Assembly: GCA_024195265.1 (NCBI GenBank)
Contig: JAJLRJ010000002.1
Coordinates: forward strand, 49,617,353-49,681,352
Source of the DNA: Dendrophyllia cribrosa
Lineage: Eukaryota; Cnidaria; Anthozoa; Scleractinia; Dendrophylliidae
Direction: 5' to 3'
DNA: 64,000 nucleotides
Part shown: in pieces, positions 45,734 through 53,912 of the stretch
How positions within the stretch are numbered: the first letter of the stretch is position 1
Layout: each line of letters starts with the position of its first letter
Program-made: the position numbers and the translations under genes
Notes under the pieces: generated by a model
What the model was told of the DNA's origin: nothing
Database searches by the model: none
What the model saw: the letters and a program-made list of their open reading frames with translations, nothing else

Positions 45734-46479
45734 GGGGCACCCAAACCAAGTTTTTGTTTTGCATCAATGGTATTTCTCGCCAAAGCATGACCCCACTGTC
45801 TTTCTTTCCAGGGAATGGAATCCAAAGCGGCAACCATTTTCCTGTCTGCTTTATTTTTACATTTGCGTGGATTGATTTTCTTTGCGCAAACTGAATAATC
45901 CACATCATGTTGCATAGCAACTGCGTCTGTTTTTCCTGTGGGTTGTTGCATAATTTCAAGAATCTTTCCAGTATCGTCAAATCTGACTTGCTTATCCAAT
46001 GGGTTATACGGGCCGGTATAGTTATGCCCGGGAAGAGTGAAACCGCTTCGCGGTTTGGGTAATTTCCCAATTAAAGCATGCACATCCAATCCTCTTCCAT
46101 CCAAATCTGCTCGATCTGTCTTATATTTTCTGTTGGGTCGGATCGCCGTGGACAGTTGATTCAGCATATCGGAAGAGGTTTTGGCAAGAAATGGTTTCAT
46201 CTTGTCCAGGGCAAAATCCAATGCTTTCCTTTGAGTGTTTTTGTTTCGCAACAATTCACTGGCTCCATAACGACCCATTTCAACTGTTTTTTTCCCGAGC
46301 CAGGGAAGAGCATGAGCAACGCCAGTCAATGCTAATTCACCAAAGCCCCCACCTTGTGAGGGCAGACTCAGTTTCCCTGTTTCACAAATCTTGTCTTTTT
46401 GATTCCACAGGAAGCGCAATGGCAAAACCACATCTTTCTTCCATTTTTTGCGGTCATGGTTCCAGATGGCCCAACACAT
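45712..46479 (-). CDS. Parvovirus-VP1-like phospholipase A2 domain protein
   Basis: The frame is open as 255 codons from an ATG at 46479. The conserved-looking part begins only around codon 36, where a -1 shift from the zinc-ribbon frame would enter (46371), so the first 35 residues are probably not made. Numbered from 46479, a glycine-rich hydrophobic region (about 43-65) precedes a PLA2 signature. That consists of a calcium-loop-like HNYTGPYNPLD (152-162), the catalytic His-Asp in MQHDVDYS (191-192) and a following acidic helix (NKADRKMV, 209-216). In parvoviruses this domain breaches endosomal membranes during entry, and related domains occur in adintovirus-type elements. The zero frame ends at TGA 45714-45712, inside a frameshift pseudoknot that leads to the integrase. 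Confidence 0.8.
   Translation of the reverse strand: MCWAIWNHDRKKWKKDVVLPLRFLWNQKDKICETGKLSLPSQGGGFGELALTGVAHALPWLGKKTVEMGRYGASELLRNKNTQRKALDFALDKMKPFLAKTSSDMLNQLSTAIRPNRKYKTDRADLDGRGLDVHALIGKLPKPRSGFTLPGHNYTGPYNPLDKQVRFDDTGKILEIMQQPTGKTDAVAMQHDVDYSVCAKKINPRKCKNKADRKMVAALDSIPWKERQWGHALARNTIDAKQKLGLGAPKNGKRF
46345..46377 (-). promoter_or_regulatory. Putative -1 frameshift signal: G GGA AAC, stop and hairpin (zinc ribbon to PLA2-like)
   Basis: Zero-frame codons CAG GGA AAC TGA contain the heptamer GGGAAAC (46377-46371), a known retroviral slippery sequence, directly before the stop codon. Seven nucleotides further (TGAGTCT) an 8-bp stem forms between GCCCTCAC (46363-46356) and GTGGGGGC (46352-46345), with one G-U pair and a 3-nt loop. 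Reading on in -1 enters the PLA2-like frame. Confidence 0.65.
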
Positions 46480-46517
46480 TCAGTTTGTTTTTTCTCCTTC
46501 ACGCAATATGACTTCAT
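46368..46517 (-). CDS. Small zinc-ribbon-like protein (DUF5679-like)
   Basis: 49 residues. ATG at 46517 follows the protease stop codon by two bases (TGAAAATG) and has the AAAATG context shared by the element's genes. The pattern YCVK at 4-7, a central NGRKM (25-29) and CHCASCGIKKTRF (32-44) is that of small viral zinc ribbons. The usual second cysteine of the first pair is Glu8, so the metal site is incomplete (C5, C34, C37 remain; C14 and C32 could substitute). In related elements I believe this ribbon is joined to the PLA2-like protein. Here the two are in different frames, linked by the -1 slippery site at its stop. Confidence 0.7.
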   Translation of the reverse strand: MKSYCVKEKKQTECVGPSGTMTAKNGRKMWFCHCASCGIKKTRFVKQGN

Positions 46518-46519
46518 TT

Positions 46520-46954
46520 TCAATCGAAATATTCTTTTATGAATCTTTCATTTTGCGTCGTATCAGTCAAACTGAGAGGTTTGAGAATATCGTAGAAATC
46601 TTTCCCCTGCGACCATTGATGGAGGAAATAAAGGCAATAATACCCACAAAGGACACTGTTGATATTTTGATACTGACTACTGTTCCAGATTACCGGTTTG
46701 GAACTTTTGAATTCTTGTGGAAATCCCATTCCAAAAGAGTCAAAATACCACGTGAATTTTTTCCCCGGAGCGCAACAAACCCAATGAGTTCCTGCATTTT
46801 CAAGTGAATCAAGATTGATGATGCAGGGGCTGTGTTTTTGGGGTATGACTTCATCCCTGGCGAAGATCCCTTTGAAATTGGGAATCCTCAGATATTCAAT
46901 CCAATTCAACAGATCAATATTTGACAGCGGTTTAATTACAAATTTGGGCCTCAC
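46520..46954 (-). CDS. Adenain-type maturation cysteine protease
   Basis: 144 residues counted from a GTG. The catalytic triad of the adenovirus protease family (C5/Ulp1 fold) is visible: His57 in GTHWVC, Asp72 in YFDSFG, oxyanion Gln96 and Cys103 in SVLCGYYCLYFL. The protein would cleave virion precursors during particle maturation. No ATG precedes the catalytic histidine. The GTG overlaps the stop of the core-like gene (GTGA), in the place where ATGA overlaps occur elsewhere in the block. The frame is open upstream to 47065 in the -1 register of the core gene, so either an ATG has mutated to GTG or the protease is reached by -1 frameshifting at A AAA AAG (47020-47026). Confidence 0.85.
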   Translation of the reverse strand: MRPKFVIKPLSNIDLLNWIEYLRIPNFKGIFARDEVIPQKHSPCIINLDSLENAGTHWVCCAPGKKFTWYFDSFGMGFPQEFKSSKPVIWNSSQYQNINSVLCGYYCLYFLHQWSQGKDFYDILKPLSLTDTTQNERFIKEYFD

Positions 46955-47784
46955 AATATTGCCCCGAGAATTGGGATGTTGTTGAATGGGCTGTTCGTCC
47001 CTAACAGAAGTCCTTTGCCCTTTTTTGATTTTTTTTTCCCCATTCCAACAGGGTTTCGTCCCCAGTTACCAATAAATGGGGGAGGATACGCTCCCAATCT
47101 TGGAGCACCTTTTCCTTTTGGGCGTCCAACTCTGGAGGCTCCTTTTCCTTTTGGTCGGCCAACGCGTGGCGCTCCTTTACCAAATAAATTTTTAACCATG
47201 TCAAGTGCTAATGGGATTCCAATGGATGCCAGCATAGTTCCCAACAATCCACCAGACTGTTTTGCGGATGGTTTCATCACCAACTGTCCTCCTGATTTAA
47301 GGGCAACCAAAATGTCCTGTTTCTGCTTTGATGTCAACAAATGTTTATTGTCAATCAGTTTCTGAATTTTATTTTGGGGAATGAGAAATCCACCCACTTG
47401 ACCCGCTCCCTTTCCACTGATTGCTTTTACAACTTGACTCGCTCCTTCACTCGCTAAACCAGCCAGTGCTGACAACCCAAGTGTTTTACCCAGGGTGGGT
47501 ATCAGTGTTTTAGCCAAAGGAACAATAGCAGAAAATAGACTTCCACCTTGTTTCATTACTTTTCTAATTTGTGTTTTTGTTATCTTAATCTCAACTCCAT
47601 TTCCCAGAGATTTTGCTTTTGCGATTCTTTTAATTTGATTAGTTGTCAGCATCAGCTCATCGCTTCCACTTGTTTGATTTCGTCCCAATCTCAGGGTGAT
47701 AGGCATGTTTGTTCTGAATGCTCTTCCAAGTTTTTGTTTTTGCCCTTCAGACAAATTTATTTTATATGGGTGATATGTTGTCAT
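46951..47784 (-). CDS. Virion core-like basic/hydrophobic protein
   Basis: 277 residues from ATG 47784 (context taaaaATG); a 282-residue version from 47799 lacks that context. The N-terminal part (YHPYKINLSEGQ...) is followed by two glycine-bounded hydrophobic stretches (LFSAIVPLAKTLIPTLGKTL and GGLLGTMLASIGIPLALDMV). A basic tripled repeat (GKGAPRVGRPK type) comes next, then a C terminus with KKKSKKGKGLLLG. The GG motifs around the hydrophobic stretches would suit cleavage by the adjacent adenain-like protease. The mix of DNA-binding tail and membrane-active segments suggests a core or minor capsid component similar in role to adenovirus core proteins. That is inference; the protein type is common beside the protease in Polintons. 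Confidence 0.65.
   Translation of the reverse strand: MTTYHPYKINLSEGQKQKLGRAFRTNMPITLRLGRNQTSGSDELMLTTNQIKRIAKAKSLGNGVEIKITKTQIRKVMKQGGSLFSAIVPLAKTLIPTLGKTLGLSALAGLASEGASQVVKAISGKGAGQVGGFLIPQNKIQKLIDNKHLLTSKQKQDILVALKSGGQLVMKPSAKQSGGLLGTMLASIGIPLALDMVKNLFGKGAPRVGRPKGKGASRVGRPKGKGAPRLGAYPPPFIGNWGRNPVGMGKKKSKKGKGLLLGTNSPFNNIPILGAIL
47020..47026 (-). promoter_or_regulatory. Possible -1 slippery heptamer A AAA AAG (core to protease)
   Basis: Core-frame codons TCA AAA AAG contain the heptamer. The -1 frame from here is open through the GTG into the protease. Only a weak 5-bp hairpin (CTGTT/AACAG) is visible downstream, 12 nt away, so support is much poorer than at the other two sites. Confidence 0.3.
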
Positions 47785-47830
47785 TTTTAATGATAACATA
47801 TGTTTTCACTCCGCTCCGCTTCGCTCCGCT

Positions 47831-49117
47831 TTAGGCAATGACTAATTCATTACCAACTTTATTAATCTTAGCTGTTTCCTCATAAAGAACCACTGCATGC
47901 ACATTGAAGTTTGCAGCAGCATTTGCATTCAGCGTATATCGAAATATTAGCTGTTTGGGATCTCGTGTTGGTTTTTCAACTTGGTAAGACAAGTCGAAAT
48001 AAATGAGGCTATAAAGTGATTAAAAGTTAGCCAAATTCAACTGAGTCCCAGTGTTGAAGTCATTTTTCCTCATTGCATAGGCCATAACATCATTGAAGAT
48101 TCTGACTTTCGATTCCGTGTCGTAATCAGTTTCAGGGTAAAACACTCCATTTCCATACTCCAATCTGCAAGTTGACAGGGATGAGTTTGCATCTGCTTCA
48201 TTCAGCTTGAAAGTATCCATCAAATATGGAGAGTCTTCTGCATGGTCATCATTGGGTGGAGCGGATCTTTTCAGCCAGACAAAAATATGCCTTACATTAT
48301 CAATGCTCGCTGAAATCTGGAAGAACCCTGATGATCGTGTAGGAGCTGATTGTTCATATGTTTCTCTCAGATACTTCCATTGCGATTCTTTCAGGAATGA
48401 ACTGACAAATTTATCATAAAGAGAATCTTTGGGAGACAGTCTTGGCACCCAAAGCAAAAATCTGTTGATAACAACTCTTCCAGGATCAACGCCATTTGCC
48501 ATATGAATCAATTCATCATCCTGTTGAAGATTAATTTCGAATTGCAGCTGCATTGGGACCAACATCCTGTCTTCCAGTTCCTCGAAAAAGGAGAAACGAT
48601 TCAGGGGGATAATTGCATTAACATCTTTTGCCCCTCCAGTTCCATTGTCTCGAAGTGCTTGAGTTTGTATTCTTCTCGCTTCAAATCCTGTGTTATTCGC
48701 CGCAGTTGTCGCATTTACATCCAAATACCAGAAACTGTTTTTTGCGACTGATCTGCTGAAGTCATCTGAGTATTCCAACAGATTTTTAACAAAAGTAACT
48801 TTATGCAGATTGTCAGGTTCGTAAACAATCTTCCCTGCAGATCTGATGGTCATGTGTTTTATCAGGGAATGTGAGCCATTTATCACTGTTATCCTATCAG
48901 CAGCAGCATATCCAGCACCATCTGCTAATTTCTGGAGTTGAAATTGCACTTCAAAATAAGCGTTATGCCAGTCATAAAACGCTGATCTGTCATTAACGGT
49001 AAATTTATAACCATTTTTCGTTTGATGTTGCCCATTTGCTGGGGCTCTGAGTACATCATCCAACTGGAATCTTACTAATTCATTTCTTTGGAGATATTCA
49101 TTCGATCGAAAAGCCAT
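47831..49117 (-). pseudogene. Major capsid protein (double jelly roll), interrupted by an in-frame stop
   Basis: Starts MAFRSNEYLQRNELVRFQLDD with context attaaaATG. 365 codons are open to TAA at 48022-48020. The same frame then continues for 62 codons (YFDLSYQVEKPTRDPKQL, FRYTLNA, NVHAVVLYEE) to a natural stop at 47833-47831. Total length (428 positions) and the C-terminal beta-rich signature fit the Polinton hexon-like capsid protein that builds the T-number lattice. A single substitution (TCA to TAA, for example) would explain the break, which removes the last strands of the second jelly roll. Stop-codon readthrough is the alternative, but the downstream context (TCA CTT) is not a known readthrough motif. 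Confidence 0.9.
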
Positions 49118-49131
49118 TTTAATAGATTATT

Positions 49132-49518
49132 TTAAATTCCTTGGCCACTGATAAGTCTATTCAAGATATCATTTGCACTTTCTCTCTGTGGTTGTTTCGC
49201 TGGGAGTGATTGTGGTTTTCGTCCTCGTTTCGCAGATGGTTTTCCAATCTTCATGTTTCCCAGTTTTTTCATAATCAAATCACCTGATTTTTCAACTGCC
49301 ATTTTGCCCACTTTTTCTCCAGCGTGAGAAATTCCTGCGTCCAAAGCTTTTTTTGCAAATGGTTTCGCAACTTTCTTGAGAATTCCTTTCATAGCTGGTT
49401 CTGCCATTTTTTTCAGTGGCTTGAAGATGGAATCAAAAATGATTCCTGTTCCTTTGTGCTTATAAACAAACTTCCCCAGTTTGGGGTGATAAACTCGAGA
49501 AAATTCATATGCTTTCAT
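49132..49518 (-). CDS. Small basic amphipathic virion-associated protein
   Basis: 128 residues, strongly basic. The ATG overlaps the penton stop (ATGA, 49518-49515). The N terminus (FSRVYHPKLGKFVYKHKGTGIIFD) is followed by amphipathic helices rich in Lys/Ala (ILKKVAKPFAKKALDAG) and a basic Ser/Pro tail (KRGRKPQSLPAK). Its place between penton and hexon genes and its chemistry suggest a minor capsid, core or membrane-lytic protein. I cannot identify a family. Confidence 0.65.
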   Translation of the reverse strand: MKAYEFSRVYHPKLGKFVYKHKGTGIIFDSIFKPLKKMAEPAMKGILKKVAKPFAKKALDAGISHAGEKVGKMAVEKSGDLIMKKLGNMKIGKPSAKRGRKPQSLPAKQPQRESANDILNRLISGQGI

Positions 49519-50276
49519 TTTATAGTCTTTTTTAATATCAACGAGAAAGCTGTGTCTGCTCCATTCAAGTTGACAATTCGCCTTCGGCCATCTGTGATAT
49601 AGATCCGAATTGAGCTGATCGTGTTTTTATTCACGGGGCAGAATGCTATTTTTCTGGGTTCGCGCTCAAAACTATATGATGCCTGCAGAACAGATGTGGA
49701 AAAGGAATAGATGATATCAGTCTCTTCCCCATCCACAAGTGAGTCATTTGTCAAATCACAATGAATGTTCAACATATCAGTATCTTGACTGAGATTTGGA
49801 ACTTTAGGGCCAACATTAACTTTCTCCTTCAGAATCTTTTTATCAAACCCCACAAGCTCCCCGAAATTCGATTGGGTGAAATCAAGTTGATAATTTTCAG
49901 CCAGTGAAACTGTCACTCTGAAAGTTTCATTGCTGAAAGCAAGATTGATTGGAAAAACATCTTTTTTTCCAGCGGATTTCACCACTGTTGCTCCCCGAAT
50001 GAAATCATTTATCCCAGAATACTCCCAAACTCCAGCAGGAAACGCAATATCGGAAAATGTTTTCCCACCATCGGAGGAAAATCTAATCAGTTGATTTTCA
50101 TATTGTGGATTGATGTTATACCACGTAAAACTCATATTGATGATTCGTTTCAACCCAACAACATATTGTTCATTCGGATCAAGAATAATTGAACGATTAA
50201 ATTTTGTTGTGAAATCTGCAGGTTTGTTTTGTCTGTTCTTAACAGCGTAAGATGACAGGACGATTTCTCTTTCCAT
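49515..50276 (-). CDS. Penton-like minor capsid protein (single jelly roll)
   Basis: 253 residues from ATG 50276, which follows the preceding stop by one base (TAAAATG). An in-frame ATG at 50312 would overlap the upstream gene and lacks the context. The pattern MSFTWYNINPQYENQLIRF, then DIAFPAGVWEYSGINDFI and LVGFD is characteristic of the Polinton minor capsid protein, which occupies the fivefold vertices. The C-terminal half has further beta-strand-like segments. It is adjacent to the major capsid gene, as is usual. Confidence 0.8.
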   Translation of the reverse strand: MEREIVLSSYAVKNRQNKPADFTTKFNRSIILDPNEQYVVGLKRIINMSFTWYNINPQYENQLIRFSSDGGKTFSDIAFPAGVWEYSGINDFIRGATVVKSAGKKDVFPINLAFSNETFRVTVSLAENYQLDFTQSNFGELVGFDKKILKEKVNVGPKVPNLSQDTDMLNIHCDLTNDSLVDGEETDIIYSFSTSVLQASYSFEREPRKIAFCPVNKNTISSIRIYITDGRRRIVNLNGADTAFSLILKKTIK

Positions 50277-50277
50277 T

Positions 50278-51309
50278 TTATGTTTTGAAATAGGTTTTGT
50301 ACAGCTTTTCATGCTGAGGCCTGTTAATCACTGACTCTTTCAGGAGAATATCGAGAATTGCAACTCCTTCATTTCTCACGTCGATGTTTGTATTCCCAGC
50401 AAGGATGGAGCCGACAATGACTTCAAGTTTCTGGAGAAGATCTTTTGAATCTTTGAAAAATGAGATGCCACGTCCGTATCGTTTTCGGGCTCCAGAGCCT
50501 TTAAATGACTTGAGTTTGTTTCTATAATAGTTCATGTAGTCATTCAGTACTTTTCTTTTACCCTTTATGGTCTGCCTTTCTATATCCCTTTCATTTTTAG
50601 TTATTCTACCTTCATTGAATTTTTTGTTCAGATAACTGTTACGGTTGTTCAGTTGTGCTCTTATATTATAAGCCGGTTTTATAATGCTGTTTGCAATTAA
50701 ATTTTTTTTCTTTTCTACTGGAACATTTGACTGAGCTAAGACTTTATCTGTTTTGCTATAATTTGCTAAACCCATCTTATCTAGCATGTTATTAATTATA
50801 TCTTCTTCAATATCTTGTTGAGCATCTTCCCATCCTTCAACTTCCTCTTCAACTTCCTCTTCTTCTTCCTCTTCTTCTTCCTCTTCTTCCACTTCATAAT
50901 CAGGAACGGTCGATTTATATACAGATGATTCACCTTCTAACTCTTCCAGTACTTCTTCGTATGTTGGGGGTCTTACTGGAATTTGCTTAGCTGTTTGTGA
51001 TGATACAATCTCATCATCATCATCAAACAAACCGTCAACTTCCATCTCTTCAAATGGATCGACTTCGGGATAATAATCAATGTCCGTGGGTTTGGCTTTT
51101 CCAACTTTCTTTTTCCGGGGAAGTGGTCTTAAATTCGATGCAATAACATCATCCAGTTTCGATGTGATGGGTTTGAACATTTTTTCAAATCCGATTTGAC
51201 TTGTTTCTTCACCCAACTTTTTCTTGGTGATGACATCGTGAACAAAGTTGATTTTTCGGCTCAAAGCAGATTTGCTTTTAGCCATTTCATTCCATTTCAA
51301 TAAACTCAT
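50278..51309 (-). CDS. Acidic-tract protein of the morphogenesis block
   Basis: 343 residues from ATG 51309 (context tttaaaATG). A longer frame to 51438 only translates the tandem repeat of the intergenic region. Features in order: a basic N terminus (MAKSKSALSRKINFV), a PPTYEEV motif, an extended glutamate tract (about 14 consecutive or near-consecutive Glu), a helical middle part (NSYLNKKFNEGRITKNERDIER), and a glycine/arginine segment (GSGARKRYGRG) followed by a helical C terminus. PPxY-type motifs recruit host ESCRT/NEDD4 machinery in some viruses; that link is inference. Family not recognised. Confidence 0.6.
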   Translation of the reverse strand: MSLLKWNEMAKSKSALSRKINFVHDVITKKKLGEETSQIGFEKMFKPITSKLDDVIASNLRPLPRKKKVGKAKPTDIDYYPEVDPFEEMEVDGLFDDDDEIVSSQTAKQIPVRPPTYEEVLEELEGESSVYKSTVPDYEVEEEEEEEEEEEEVEEEVEGWEDAQQDIEEDIINNMLDKMGLANYSKTDKVLAQSNVPVEKKKNLIANSIIKPAYNIRAQLNNRNSYLNKKFNEGRITKNERDIERQTIKGKRKVLNDYMNYYRNKLKSFKGSGARKRYGRGISFFKDSKDLLQKLEVIVGSILAGNTNIDVRNEGVAILDILLKESVINRPQHEKLYKTYFKT

Positions 51310-51326
51310 TTTAAATCCACAAATAT

Positions 51327-51398
51327 GATGTTGAATATGATGTTGAATATGATGTTGAATATGATGTTGAATATGATGTTGAATATGATGTTGAATAT
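51327..51398. repeat. Six 12-bp tandem repeats in a divergent promoter region
   Basis: Exact units gatgttgaatat repeated six times between the divergent starts at 51309 (minus) and 51405 (plus). They probably serve as, or lie within, a bidirectional promoter. The repeat creates an artificial QHHI peptide extension on the minus strand. Confidence 0.85.
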
Positions 51399-51404
51399 AA
51401 TAAA

Positions 51405-52037
51405 ATGAAGATTCCAAATTATGATTGTCAGGATCCAATTACAAATTTTCGACAGCTTCATCCTTTCATGCCTGATCAAGCTTTCAGAATGTTGATCTGC
51501 GGCCCTTCAGGATCGGGGAAAACAAATGTTCTCCTGGATATGATTTTGAGATTGTTGTATTATGATAAAATTTATCTCTATGCGAAAAATCTTAACCAAG
51601 CTAAATATCAACATCTTCTGAAAACATTTCGCCCAATCAGCAAAGAAGCTGGGTATGATGTTGTGGAGGCATCCCCGGATGAAATCATCCCAGTTTCTGA
51701 ATTGTCAGGGGAGAATCAAAAACTGGTTGTTTTCGATGATTTTGTTTGCGAAAAGAATCAAAAACCCCTGGTTGATTATTTTATCCAAGGCAGGCACCGG
51801 AATTGTTCTGTGATTTATCTTTCACAAAGTTATTTCCAAACACCAAAAGATATCCGCCTGAATTGTTCTCATTTTTGCATCTTTGAATTCCCCAGCAACA
51901 ATGAAGTTTCCCTACTCTGTAGGGAGACACAAGTTAGCAAAGAAGATTATAAAAAAGCAACGCATGATCCGTTCTCTTTCCTCTATGTGGATAAGCCGAG
52001 GAAATTCATTGCCAAAAACTTTGATGAAAGACTTTAA
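51405..52037 (+). CDS. FtsK/HerA-type DNA packaging ATPase
   Basis: 210 residues. Walker A GPSGSGKT at 33-40, Walker B LVVFDD at 107-112, and a following motif VIYLSQSYF that supplies the sensor Gln, as in A32-like packaging ATPases of NCLDV, virophages and Polintons. It would pump the linear genome into capsids. It starts at taaaATGaag right after the tandem repeats. The stop is one base before the ATG of the fibre gene (TAAAATG). Confidence 0.92.
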   Translation: MKIPNYDCQDPITNFRQLHPFMPDQAFRMLICGPSGSGKTNVLLDMILRLLYYDKIYLYAKNLNQAKYQHLLKTFRPISKEAGYDVVEASPDEIIPVSELSGENQKLVVFDDFVCEKNQKPLVDYFIQGRHRNCSVIYLSQSYFQTPKDIRLNCSHFCIFEFPSNNEVSLLCRETQVSKEDYKKATHDPFSFLYVDKPRKFIAKNFDERL

Positions 52038-52038
52038 A

Positions 52039-53909
52039 ATGAGCTATTCAAATGGATTGCTTTCTGAAACAACAAGCACTTCCCGAGGGGGTCGAGATGG
52101 AAGAGATGGAAAAGATGGATTACCAGGAGTTGGTTTTAAGCTGACATCCACAGGGGATTATGACATGTCAAACAGAAAACTGGTCAATGTCGCTGAAGGA
52201 ACAGGGCACAATGATGCAGTCACAAAACATCAAGTTGACACGCTAGACAGAAGTGTGGAAACCAAACTAATTCAATTGAGAGCAGATTCTTTGCAGGTTG
52301 ATGGATCCTCTCATATGACTGGAGATCTGGATCTCAGGGGAAAGAAACTGATTCTTCCTGGAGAGATTGACATGGATCGGAAACTGATCACAAATCTGGA
52401 TACTGATGAATCAAATGATCTTTCCGCGGTGAATATGGTGACGCTGAAGAAGTTCCACCCAAATGCTCCAGCACATACTCATGAAGTGACGAAGAACATC
52501 GATCTGAAAGAACTTTTCAATGTTGTCAAATCAAAGCAACAAACTTATGCTGATCTTTCCGCGAACTATAACAATCTGATCTCCTATGATGATGCAAAGA
52601 ATGTCTTTCTCAGTCGGAAAGAAACGTTTCCAATGGAAACAAGTCTTGATATGGGAAACCAATTTGTTTATAACGTGAAAGATCCAACAGCAATCGATCA
52701 AGCAGCCAACAAAAAATATGTCGATCAACATGTTACACAACTTTCCTCATCACTCACTTATTTAGCCTCAGATACTCTTTCTCTTTCCGGAGGAACAATG
52801 ACTGGGCAACTTGATATGGGATCGGAGAAAATCATTGGTCTTCCCGATCCAAAAACATCCAATGAAGCAACATCAAAACAATATGTCGATACACAGCTAA
52901 ATGAGAAGACAGTAGCTCTGGCAGAGGAACTGATCAAAACAGAGGCTGACCTTAAAAAGTTCGTCAATGAATCGCATATATCTTCAACCTCCCACTTGAA
53001 GGATGAATTCCGGTATTTGATGGAGGATGTGGATGAATCCAGAGCTGAACATAATATAACAGTGACTGGTTTATCTGATTTTGCAAGTTCTCCGCATCAT
53101 TTCAATAAAAAGGCTTTCAATTTGAAAATAACAAAAGATGTTTTCAATGAATACTCTGGGCGACTTGGATTCCATATGCTGAAGCTTCCAGAAGGGGAAT
53201 ATACGATTTGCATTGAATTCTTCCCCGCTTCCATGACGGGTGTGAGCGTTGACGTGGTTTCCACGAGCTTGAATATCAATCAACAATCAACGAAGAAGTT
53301 TTCCAACTATTCTCGATCAATCATTCACATGCATAAATGGCAGATTACTCCCCCTGAATTCATCTATCTGGATCTGAAATGGCAAGGAACGCCGTCGTCA
53401 GCTTCTCAAGGCCCAGCAAATCTGATTATTTATGGCGTCAAAGGTTCTCAATCAGATGTGCCAAGTTCTGTTTATGATGCTCCTTTCGTTTTTGGGAGTG
53501 GGAAGATGGTCATGGAAACTAATTTGGATATGAATAAACATCAAATTCTCAATTCAAATCTTGGCAATAACTTTATGCTGATTGGAAGATATAGAAGATC
53601 ATCAGGAGACGCCATAAATGTACTTTTCGATAATTATTTTAATGATATAATCATCCCCATCCGATGTAAATTAATCACAGCGTTTACTCAAATTTTATCA
53701 AAAACAGCTTCTTTTCCACAACTAACTTTATATCTCCCAGATAAAAAAAATCACAAAGTGGAACTCGTTTTAGCAGTGATAATAGAATTCAAACATTCAC
53801 GTTTTCAAATGTTGTTTACAAAGCAGGAGAGTTATTTTCAGCAAGAATAGATGATCGATCAACGAATATCGGGGCTGCCCAAATCACATTTCTTTTTGAA
53901 AAAGCTTGA
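52039..53909 (+). pseudogene. Fibre-like attachment protein with collagen-like and tail-fibre-type repeats, one-base frame change
   Basis: 603 codons are open from ATG 52039 to 53850. Residues 18-32 are collagen-like (GRDGRDGKDGLPGVG). At least four repeats of a beta-prism/phage-tail-fibre type follow: MSNRKLVNV...DAVTKHQVD (43-67), MTGDLDLRGKKL, MGNQFVYNVKDP...NKKYVD (about 200-225) and MTGQLDMGSEKI...SKQYVD (about 252-283). A globular C-terminal region comes next. At an A8 run (53743-53750) the frame that should end the protein becomes the -1 frame. It continues with SNVVYKAGELFSARIDD and stops at 53907-53909, four bases before the next ATG. The zero frame ends with an unrelated 35-residue tail. 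A deletion of one A is the simplest cause. Confidence 0.75.
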
Positions 53910-53912
53910 AAA

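Noticed and set aside
46378..46479. First 34 codons of the 255-codon PLA2-like frame as genuine protein
   Set aside because: They overlap the zinc-ribbon gene in another frame, the ATG lacks the AAAATG context, and the peptide looks like a shadow of the ribbon.
51327..51398. CRISPR-like array
   Set aside because: Contiguous 12-bp repeats without spacers in eukaryotic DNA; simple tandem repeat.
51310..51438. N-terminal QHHI-repeat extension of the acidic-tract protein
   Set aside because: It is the tandem 12-bp promoter repeat read in frame; the ATG at 51309 has the element's start context.
51883..52038. 52-codon N-terminal extension of the fibre gene
   Set aside because: It overlaps the ATPase gene in another frame; the ATG at 52039 follows the ATPase stop by one base in the usual context.
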